From contig OY540817.1 of the NCBI GenBank assembly GCA_961205875.1, positions 14,357,001-14,421,000 of the forward strand: a DNA stretch of 64,000 nucleotides, in the 5' to 3' direction. Every line of letters begins with the position of its first letter. Position 1 is the first letter of the stretch. The position numbers and the translations under genes are program-made. This document shows, piece after piece, positions 37,672-48,549 of this stretch. Origin of the DNA: Sialis fuliginosa. Its lineage: Eukaryota > Arthropoda > Insecta > Megaloptera > Sialidae. The notes under the pieces were generated by a model. The model did not search any database, was not told the origin of the DNA, and was given only the letters and a program-made list of their open reading frames with translations.

Positions 37672-39510
37672 AACGGCCAAGTACGTGTCGGACACGCACA
37701 TGATAGGGTTCCGAAGTCATTCTCACTGTGATTTTTTATATAAAAAAGGGTTATTATTTAAAAAAACTACATTCTGAAATTTTCGAAAATTTTTGAAAAG
37801 CAAATATATCGTGACTGAAGGGATAAAATCAAAAGGTCATTTGACATTTTTTGTTGCATTTTAGGAGAAATATCTAAAGATATCTCAATCAATGGGGTAA
37901 GTGGAAAAAATGTCAGTACACTTTTCAGTCTATGGGAGAGGGTCCAAAATATTTATGACAGTGTTCGTTATAATTTTCAGTGGAAGTACTAATTAAAAGC
38001 TACATTCTGGATTTTTCCCAGATTTTTTGAATCGATAGTTTAGAAATTAGCGCTCTGATAAATATTTCGTGACTGAAGGGTTAAAATTAAAAAATAACTT
38101 GACATTTTTTGTTGCATTTTAGGAAACCTATCTAAAGTAAATTATAGTAATTTCTTATACGAAGTGGGGTAATTTAAATATTGAGCTGTGCAAAAAAGAA
38201 GATACAGCCCTGTGTATTCATGTGGGGGTGGACACTCTATATAAACATTCAGGGCTGTACATAAGCATTATCGCCAAAGGGGATATGATATTACGTATAC
38301 GTCTTTTGGGAAATTTAGTAACTTCGATCCAAGTTATGATCGTTTTCTTTAAATATTCATTCCTCTGCAATATTTTTTCGGTGACAAATTTTTCTTTCAC
38401 GATATTTTTGTTATTTATTTATCAAGTCTAATTTAGTTGAAAGTTTTCATAGTGAAGTATATGACAGTGTGACTTGTTACTGTAAAGTTTTTATAACACT
38501 CTTGCTATCACGTTTTTCTTCTTGAATATTGCGAAATTACTATAGTTTTTGTTGGTTTCTGTTTATATTGCTTAAAATTTTATTGAAGTATCAAGCTAAA
38601 ATTCAGGTTCAATTGCTAAACTCATCTACAATTAGTTCACTTTTTGTTGATTTAATTTCAGATTAAGATTAAAACGTTTTAGCTTCTAAAATAAACGCTA
38701 AGGAAATTATTTAAAAACAAACGTAAGAAATAAATTAAATATTAAATAATTTTTTTAACAAGTATTCTACATATAATCTAGTAAAGAACTGTAATATAAA
38801 AAGTTAAAATTAGAAAATCGTTTTGACTTGGTATATGAATGATTCATTAGTAAAAATACATATAAATACGAAAACTCGATAATATTTATCTATCTGAACA
38901 GCGAGGGTGTCCAAATAAAACCATTAAAGTCAGTTAGAACTTATAGGTAGTTTAAACTTTTTCAGCGTCTGTTATAAGAGGAATGTCTGGAAAAAACTAT
39001 CACCACTTTATCTTATTTCAGTTGAAAAAATATCGTAAAACACTTTCTTTTTTTTTAGTTATGAAAACAAGTTAAATGGAATTTAAGTATTTGGAATATT
39101 TGAATTTGAATAAAATACATAAGAATCTATAGTTTTATGGTTATATAGATTTTGTATTATTTCTATAAAAATTCAACAGTTAAACAAATATATACGTTCT
39201 TAATTTTAGATGAATTGAAATACTTTAATCATATTGATGACAGGAACAATGGTATCAAGATAATTACGGTATAAACACCAAAAAAACATTGAAACTTACA
39301 ATTTTTACAATTTTTGTGTTTGATTTAAAAAAAAATAAAAAAAAGTCAAATTCCACTGGTTTGGTAATACATTTTAAAATGTATGTATACATTAGTAAAA
39401 ATTTCAAGTTTCTATGTAGCTTATATAGTTTACTAGATATTTTGCTTTGACTGAAAAGGACAGACGGAACGACAAAGTGAGATTAATACGGTTTCTTAGA
39501 AACCCTAAAA
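37672..39510 (+). repeat. Lepidopteran interspersed repeat, probably one ~1.8-kb copy
   Basis: The left edge (acggccaagtacgtgtcgg, then 'gatagggttccgaag') and the right edge (gacagacggaacgacaaagt, then 'gtttcttagaaaccctaaaa') are the two ends of a repeat that is very common in moths and butterflies. Inside, a segment with 'cgtgactgaaggg' and 'gacattttttgttgcatttt' is tandemly duplicated about 258 bp apart (37.81 and 38.07 kb). The stretch 38.2-39.3 kb could include unrelated DNA. No coding frame survives. Confidence 0.5.
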
Positions 39511-40008
39511 ATATCGCTTTATTACATATATGTAATATTTTTTCTAGGCTGAATATTTTTCATATTATTTAACAAAAACGATTGAAGGTGGTTTTCACCT
39601 CATTTCTTTTGAAACATGGAAGTGAAAATTGACTTAATGACATTGGGAACTGATATATTCACATGCCATAAAGAAATAAATTTATTGAAATTATTGTAAC
39701 ACTCAAGAAAAATTAATTTACATATCGCGACATTTATTTTCACAAATAATAGACACTATTGTATAATACCTGCTTCTGTACTTCTTAATGAAAATATCGC
39801 ATGCACTTGCGCTATAACAGACCGTCGCGTCGTTGTCGTTACATTCACGTATTTTAATTGCACATTTGTTTATTTTTCTACAATTTTCCGTAAGCAGTAA
39901 ACTGGATTATTAATTTCAATATAATTACTGTATTTTTTTTATTTGTATGTTGCATAATTATAATCTATTATAATTTTATATTGCCTGGTATTATATAGAA
40001 CATAAAAC

Positions 40009-41073
40009 CAGTGGCGAGGCGTGAAATTTTTAATAAGGGAAGCATATTTTGTCAATCTTCTCCCTCCTATTAATAAAAAACTATGAAACACCTTAAGTTA
40101 AATCTATTTATATAGTAACTAAATGATTCTACGTCTTATTTTTTGTATTTTAGTCGATATTTGTATGACGAATTGAAGTTCACTGCAGGAAATTTCACAA
40201 ATTTTTTTTTGATTTCGTTAATTTATTGTTTATTGTATAAAAAATGACGCAAAAAGTTGAAATATTCAAACCGCAGGTCTGTATCTCAAACCGTTATCGA
40301 GATATAGCCCCTCAATGTTTTAGTTTTTTCAAATTTTTGAAGAAAAAAGGCCATAACTTTTGAACGGGTGATCGGAATTGATTTTAGTTGACGGATTTGA
40401 AATCAGCGTGTTAAAATCTATATAATGACAAATATAATACTTTAAAATCCGATAAAAAAATTTTTGTCAAAAAACGACATTTTTTTAAGGTATACCCCTT
40501 TGAATTTTTTCGATTTTTCGCGAAATTTTTTTTCTCGAGTTTTAAGGTGTTGTACATGTCATTATATAGATTTTGACATGCTGATTCCAAATCCGTCAAC
40601 TAAAATCAATTCCGACCATCCGTTCAAAAGTTACAGCCATTTTTCTTTAAAATTAAAAAAAAACTAAAACTTTGAGAGGCTATATCTGAAGAACGGTTTG
40701 AGATGCAAACCTGCAGTTTGAAAATTTTAACTTTTCACGTCATTTTCTATACAATAAACATACTTTTAATGAAATAAAAAATTAAAAATTTTTTAGTGAA
40801 ATTTCCTGCAGTGAACTTCAATCAGTCATACAAATATCGACTAAAATACAAAAAAATAAGACGTAGAGGTATTATAGTTTTATAATTGAGCGTGTAAATT
40901 AATATTAAATGCTATTTTTGACTTTTGGTTAAAATATTTGAGTTGCGCATGATGAATATTCTAATAATATTTTTAAATTAATATTTATTAACTGAAAACA
41001 CAGATTTGTATTAATTTACCCATAAAGCAGGAGAAGCACTGCTTCCCTTGCTTCTAATGACGCTTCGCCACTG
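40009..41073. mobile_element. Long hAT-type foldback element, perfect 8-bp duplication
   Basis: The ends are CAGTGGCGAGGCGTG and, inverted, CAGTGGCGAAGCGTC. Identical octamers CATAAAAC flank it (40001-40008 and 41074-41081), the hallmark of a hAT insertion. Two arms of about 360 bp each (roughly 40128-40485 and 40515-40870) are inverted, imperfect copies with a short centre near 40500. Shared arm blocks include 'tacgtctta', 'cactgcaggaaatttcac', 'cataacttttgaacgg' and 'ttgacggatttg'. The arms also produce overlapping chance frames on both strands. There is no transposase. A transcript through it would fold into a long hairpin. Confidence 0.9.
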
Positions 41074-41982
41074 CATAAAACAAAAATCTTTTCAATGAAA
41101 TCATTTATTCCGCAGGTTTCCATTAAAAAAAAAACAAGTTGTATAGATTTAATTTATTTGTTTTATAATATTTATAGTTTTGCCCAATGACCTGACTCTA
41201 AGCCCGGACCAAATCGTTTCACGGTCAGCGAACTTCAATAAATTATTTATAATATTTTGATAAATTTTTTTTATAAAAGTTTATTTAAATCGAGTGTAGC
41301 TATCAGCTAGTGAAGGAATAATCAAATAATGAATTATATTTTAAAGATGTGAATGGATATATTAAAATAGAGTATAATGTATAATTAGTGCCAGCAACGG
41401 TTGATGCAAAAATGTATTTTGCACAATTAATATAAAATTAGTGATTTTTATGATATGATAAACAAGTCCAGTTAAAAATAATAATTATCATGTCATTCGG
41501 TATTAATAAAATGAATTTAAATTCAAATGATTACTGAATCTAAATCATAAACAGTACCCGATTATGTTCTAATGTTATATAAGTTATGTCAACAAGTCTG
41601 GTGATTACAGGTAGATTAAATGATAAAATCCTTATAAAGGAGTAAATTGTAAATTTGATGCCGGAATAGTACCTTAAATGTTATGTATAATTTTACAGTA
41701 TGTACTTACGAAATATAATATGTGTACACATTGTACAAGGGAAGGTTTAGTGGCAAAGAGGAACCGTTATACATAATACACAAATACACAAAAACTATCA
41801 ACTTTGTCAACGTAGTGATATAAAATTAAGAACAAATATTTAATATAACTTCTATAAATCTAATACAGCGGTTACCAAACTGTCGATCGCAAGGAATCTG
41901 GAAATCTAGTAGTTTTTAATGATTAAACTGCTTTGTAAGTAAGGATACTCATATATACATATATGTAGTACATGTAGCTATA

Positions 41983-42532
41983 AGGTACTGGCACCAGTTA
42001 TGACCGCTATAAAAGAAAGGTTTACTGTTTTTGTGATTGACTGGCTTCTTTTTTGTAATTCTCATGAACTCATGTAAATTATAAAATAAGTAACTCTTTA
42101 TTTAATCAATTTAATTACTATATCAAGATCACCACGGAAGCCTCAAGACTCATAAACTCATGTTACTAATAAAACAAATACCTCTTTATTAAATCAATTT
42201 ATTTAATTACCAATGTCCACAAATGTAGTTTGTTATTTAAATTATAGACTTTTATTTTGTTTATGTTTTTCTCCAATAATGGATAAAGTAAAACCAGTAA
42301 TGAGCACGCAGTGATGGACACTTGCTAATGATTAAAAGATACAAAAGAAAGAATCGTCAAATTTGAAACAATGTAAAGCAGTTGCTATGATAATATATGT
42401 AACAATTAATAAATAAATTAATATTTGACACCTATTGACCGATTATCATCAAATCACGCTGTAAGACAGTTAAATGTACATAGATTAATATTCAGAAATG
42501 GCAGTCATGTCCAAGACTGGTGCCAGAAACCT
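41983..42532 (+). mobile_element. MITE family B, copy 5 (full length)
   Basis: The left end is AGGTACTGGCACCAG and the right end is inverted 'ccaagactggtgccagaaacct', with TA on each side. It is 550 bp in the same orientation as copy 1. The interior includes an extra partial duplication in which 'aactcatgt...aaataagtaactctttattt' is followed by 'aactcatgttactaataaaac...acctctttatta'. Non-coding. Confidence 0.85.
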
Positions 42533-45500
42533 TAACTAGTAGCTCCCACACTTCTTTCGTTAGGAGACCAATGAAGCAATGATTCAATTTAAAATTAATA
42601 TTTTTGTTGTTTAAATTGGTAAAGCTGGTAATATCAAGAATAATAATATAAGTGTGGTATATGTTAATAGTTAGTGACGTCACCAATACATTGTCTAGTT
42701 AAAAATAAAAATATCCTCGACGCCATTCTGTCGAGTAAATCGCTACTACTAAATTATTTCCTATAGGAAGCACCAAAGAAACAACAATAAATTCAACAAC
42801 AAAAAAACAAAACGAGCAGTGTGTTTTTACACCTTATCTCAATTCGGGGGTATTAACAAAAAACCTATTTGGAGGTTTTAACAGACAAACACCTTATAGG
42901 TTGTCTCCATCAATCTCGAACACGGGTCAGTTGATTAGGATTTGTCTTGAGTGCAAGACATCGAGTGTATGCTAGAGAGAAAGAAGGGTAGAAAGCAGAG
43001 GCGTAGTTTAAATTAATCCCTTGAAGACGAATCTAAAGAATTAAACTCATGTACAAAAAGCGACATTTCTAATGATTTTAATAAATCTATATGAGTTTGA
43101 GCTTTACAAATTGTATTAAAAGCTGTTAAGTAGTGGAATCATGTGGATTTCCAAGATGTACGACTGTCTGAAATATGAAATAAATATTATCAAGAATTTT
43201 AAATGGCCATGAAACTGTATTTTAGAACCCCTTTTATAAAATATATTTTTTTTAAATTTGTTTTTCGAAAAAATGAATACAACATAAATTACAGATAATA
43301 ATATAAACTACAATTTTGAACCTGACCATTTTTCTCTAATTTGCACTGTTTCAAAGTAATTCGAAAAATTCAAAAATCGTATCCGGTTGAAAGATCGTTT
43401 TTAAAACGTTTTATTCCCAGACAAAAATTAATCTTAAATAAAAAATTTCATCCTTCTACGATTTGCCGTATTTGAGTTACAGCGCTTACAGACAGACGGG
43501 CACACAGACATCATGGCGAAAATAGTCAGAATGGATTCAGGGACGGTCAAAATGGATAATATTCCATATACATGGGCATAGGAAAGTAAAAATTTTAAAA
43601 ACACATATTTCTGAAAAAAATGGAACGATGGAAATGTCTATTTTTGTTCGACTACTCCTCATTTACTTAAAAAGCTGTGTTCACTTACGTGCATTTATAG
43701 TAAAATCCATATTTCGTTATACATAATATTTATTAATTATTTGACACCTAATAGAAGATGAATAGAAAATATTAGTATTAAATGTTCGATAAACAGTTTT
43801 TTTTTTTTAATTTTCGGTTTAATATTTCCTATCCTAATTCGTCTGGAAACAATTTGTTGTGCACGCCCTTGACGAAAGAGGATAGTGCGAAGAAGGAGAA
43901 CGAAAGTAAGAAATAGAATTAACTTTTGAGTGGCAGTTGCATGTTCTAAGGAACGTGCTAATTCGGTCAGGACTATTAACAGTGGTTTTGCTTCAGACCG
44001 TTCTTAGTTCAACAGTGTGAGAATAGAGTGATTGAAAAGTTACTGTATAAACATTAACCAATTAAATAGCTATTAATATAGACATGATGATATAGAAAAT
44101 AATATAAATGTATATACCATACACTATTTCAACACGATTATCGAATTACGAGCTTTGTATTTAACGTTTGAAAAATACTGCAGCCTTTTATTTTTCTCTT
44201 GTACAAAATTTGAGCATGAATTAAAGACAATAGACAAGAAAGTATGAGAAATGTTTATTTTGTATATTTTTTACAACCTTTTATTTAACTTCACCTGTGT
44301 TAGTAAGATAATCTTTTTAAAAATTTGTGTTACCCTGATTCGTCTGGCTAAGGTCGATTAAATCTGTTGGGGTGATGTCCAAAACTATAACAGTATTGTG
44401 ATGGAATCGTCCATATAAAATTGTTATGTCAATTTGTACTTCGAAAGTGTAAAAATATCATTGCACTTTCGATTAAAAATATATTTATTCTAATAACAGT
44501 AGATAATTTTGTTAAAATAAGAGTAGGACACTAATATACAACATACAAACAATTGCTAATTTAAAATTTAGCCGTTTTCCAATCGAAACAAATATAATTG
44601 TTGTACATTATACATATTTAATCCAACAATCGTTTTAATGTAGAATTGTATCCAAGTACAGAACCCCTGATCATGTAATTTATCACCGACAGGTGTCTCC
44701 ACTGCGGCTACCGGTCATGTCACTGCCTGTCTAATGACCTTGGGTAGTCTCAAACCGCTACTTGGTGTCTACTAAAATGCGAAAGTAGTGAATAAATGTT
44801 TTTACTGGAGAAGGGTCGACTAAAATGTCGGGAGATTTGTATCTGTTCCCTGATTTCACTCTAAAATGTCGGAAGGAATTTTTCTCACGTAATGCTTTTA
44901 AAATAAAAATGAAATTGTTGCACTTTACGGATTACTCTCTGTCTACTTTCTATTCATTATTTAAATTACTTTTTTTATTTATTATATCGTCCAACATTTT
45001 ATTGCAATTAATAAGAAGATATTAATTAAGAATACTTCGAGGCAAATTAAAACGTAGTGTCTTACGGAAGCACTTGGTATTATTTTATTACTTTTCTTAC
45101 AGAGATAATATAATATTTAATAAATGTCTCTCGTAGGAAGTTATTAAAGATTTTTATTCTATTCATAACGAATATAGTTGTAGAAAAATTAATTGAGAAA
45201 TAAAAAGTATAATAATATTGAAAGTTTTGAAACTCTGTTAAATAGAACTATATGAAACTCAACAACTGTTTTCTTTTTTTTAATTTTATTTTCATTGTAA
45301 AGAATTGAATCCAAGTATGTATTTGGTTTCACAAGTAAACTTTTAAAACTAATAAAATGTTAATAAGCTGTAAAAACTTTTATAATTGCGTTCTGTATTG
45401 ATTTAGTAATTATTAAGTTTTAAATGATTTTGTTTTACACTACAATGCTCTCTTATATGTATATTATATTATCAAATCTGAAATATATTAGAAATATGAT

Positions 45501-45960
45501 TGTTTTTTTTAAATGATAGATTATTTCAATATTTTCTAAACGTGCCTTATGTGGGTTGTTCAAGATTTATTTCTTTATACTATATAATACTATAGACAAC
45601 AAATACATTTTATTGTATAAAAGTTCAACATTTTAACTTACACCAGACAAGTTTTCCAAAAACCAAATTAATATTTAATTTTTAAAAAACACCTTGAACA
45701 ATAAAAATTTAAAGAATTGTGTATATCAACGCAACACAAAAAAAGATCCGTTTGTATTCCTCTTCCTTTGATGTAATACAACATACGTAAAAAGTATTTT
45801 GAGATATTATTACAGTTATTGTATTCGTCATGTTTCACTTCTAAACTCGTAACGGAAAATAACAACAAAGTGCTTTTATATCAATTCAAACCCAAGTCAC
45901 AACAAACATCTTTTTCAGAACGTAATAAGACAGATATTTACCAATAGACGGGTACAAAGA
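42533..45960. other. Non-coding stretch with repeat fragment and GC-richer patches
   Basis: No gene is supported. Around 43390-43610 a segment with 'gagttacagcgcttacag', 'acagacgggcacacag' and 'ccatatacatgggcat' looks like a fragment of an interspersed repeat. Less AT-rich patches at 43850-44030 and 44640-44830 have no recognisable motif. A 66-codon frame near 44825 has no family resemblance. Confidence 0.45.
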
Positions 45961-45985
45961 GGATATTATTGGTACGGTAACAAAT

Positions 45986-46001
45986 GGTCAAAGGTTGACC
46001 T
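45986..46001 (+). promoter_or_regulatory. Possible nuclear-receptor site
   Basis: TGGTCAAAGGTTGACCT contains a near-consensus DR1 (two AGGTCA-like half-sites one base apart) overlapping an AGGT/TGACCT palindrome. It is followed by a short 'cccctgcag / aaggggctgcag' stem. The match is by eye only. Isolated sites like this arise often by chance. Confidence 0.2.
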
Positions 46002-48549
46002 CCCCTGCAGAGAAGGGGCTGCAGTAATGGTCCCGTAAATTGCCAACCAAAGAGAGCGTTTAGACCAGTAGTTAAACAAACGACTGTGGTTTTTTTGTGT
46101 TCTTCGTTCTTTGAACACGTACGGATGCTTTGAAAAACATTATAAAATACCGCATGTCGCGGTTTCGGCGGGCCTGTCTCTATTTTTCATTCGGTTACCA
46201 TTTAACGTGGTCTTATTTTTATTTGATACTCTTTGCGGTCGTTACCTTACTTTATGTTATTTAACTTTGCACATTGTTTCACTGAAGAAGCGACATTGCA
46301 GTTGTGTGGGTCAAGTTTTAAGTAAAAGTACTTGAAATATGTAGCCTATATAATTATGTAATAATTAGAATTTAATTTGTATTTGTTTAGTATCGTATTT
46401 TTATTTATGTATTTGTCAGAAACGTAGAATAAATTTTAAAAATCGCTAAACGAAAGTTACCTATTTAGTTCCATACTTTTTTAAGTGATAATGCTTTAAG
46501 ATGGTATTATAATCTAGGATTTATTGTTTTCTAATTTTAGGGTATTAAAAAACATAAAAATTTGTTTGACAAAATATAAAGAATTTTTTCAAACAAATAA
46601 ATTACAATTGAATATTAGTTAGTTATTTACTAAATTTCTCGCAAATTTTTCAAATGAGGATTCGATAACAAGATTTATAAAAGAAATTAATACTAATAAA
46701 TGTTATGTATAAAATTCTTGTTTTCAAATTTGTAACTCTATAGTAATTTTGAGAAAAAATAAATAATGATAAAATTTACCGAGAATTTGATCTTAGTGTT
46801 CATATCTACTGTTATATAAATTAATTAATGTGTTTTTAATAGAAAAAACATATTTATACTAAATAAATATAATTGTCTTTGCACTCTTCAATAATTCTGT
46901 TCCTCTTTATTTGAAATGATAAGTAATTTAAAGAATTTGACAATTAAAGATGTTTATACTCGTATTTCTACAATACAATCTGAATTCTTAACGAATTCCA
47001 TGAATTTTGTAAATACTGTTAATAAAATAAATTAATTGAATTATTATTATTATAATATAATTGTATTATTATAATATTAGGAATTTTTGTTGCTCATGTT
47101 GCTATAAATATTTTACGTTTACCACTATTCACTGAATTTTTGCCTTTCATTGAAATTTTCTATATAAGCCCGTCAAATTGACGAGTTCAGTAAATCTAGT
47201 GTTAATCACGTTAATGATAAGAAAAATCTCTGTTTTGATTTAAATGACTTTAATTTTGATTCCTATACGAATATACAACAAAAATGAGTATGTTTTAGTT
47301 GTAAGACCATAAGATTTTCAAAACAGGTTTTCAGAAAAATGTCTGTCTTGTCTGCCGTTATTTTCGACAAACTAGTCGAAAGATTTTTAAAATTTAGTTT
47401 TTGTTTCTTACGTTGGGCTTCATGAATAATTTTGTCCAAATTTTTTTACCAAAAACAGATACAAATTAATTAATTTAAAACCCATATCTCTTGTGCGGGA
47501 AGTCTAGATAATATATTTAAAATAAAATTATTAAAATATATGGGTAAATGTATTTGCCTCTTGCATTATAAAAATAAAGTAAATATAACTTCTTGCATTG
47601 TTCTGTTATTTTATAGCTGAAAAAAATTATAAAGTAATGTTATAATATATTTTTGTATAATAAGAATTTAGAGTTATAAGATAACGATGTGTACTGCATA
47701 ATATTTATTACGAAAAGAACGTGTCTTATATCCAAAACGCCTGATATATAAAATTCTAGATAGATTATATTAACTAAATTACTTTCGCGAGAAGATAAAT
47801 ACGTTGTTAAAATATTTCTCAGACAGATAAAACGTTTTTGATTTTAAAAACATCGGTGTCTATCAGGCGCGCGTGACACCCCAGCGTTTGGCAAGAAGTC
47901 TTCAATCTTTTACACGTCTTTCTCACTTTATCTTGTTAAGTTTTATGTGGTAACATAAATTTCATAGCTGGGAGATAGAAATTACCTACGTACACTTGCA
48001 GTTTCCTTTTAAATGATCTTGCGCTCTTTTATACACACTTTTTCAGACGGTAACAGAATAATGTCGAAGATTTTGCACGTGATATTGAAATTATAAATTA
48101 TGAGTTGTAATAAATGATTCTTGGCTCATAGGTACAAGTTATGTCGTTCTGTTCATTTATTTGGATAATAGAAAAACGTGTTCTATTAGAAATTAGTAAA
48201 TAGTCTATGATTTTGACTTCTTCCTCAAAAAATATTATTTATTCATACTGACTGTTGCTAATCAAATTTCATACACATTTTTTAGTTCTTTACTTCTACA
48301 GTATTGTTATTTTTGGGATTACATGAAAGTAGAATATTTCTTATCTAACTTTATAAAAATAAATTTTATTTTTGACGTTTAATAATTTCATCACATAGTA
48401 ACCTATGCAATAAAAAACAGGCGAGAATCCGAACAGATGTCAAATGTCAAAAACGTGCTGATGTAAATTACGTAACGATGTGATGAATAAAAACATAAAC
48501 ATTAAGAAGATAGACGCCACAAAACTTATGTATATAAAAAATATTATTT
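46002..48549. other. Upstream region of the EFR3-like gene, no clear features
   Basis: AT-rich and mostly featureless. No canonical core promoter could be assigned upstream of the gene at 48550. The 110 bp before the start include 'gcgagaatccgaac' and 'gtcaaaaacgtgctgatg' but no clear TATA plus initiator pair. Confidence 0.4.

Noticed and set aside
40411-40667. Overlapping plus- and minus-strand frames of 62 and 67 codons
   Set aside because: They lie in the palindromic arms of the hAT-type foldback element and mirror each other; no protein family resemblance.
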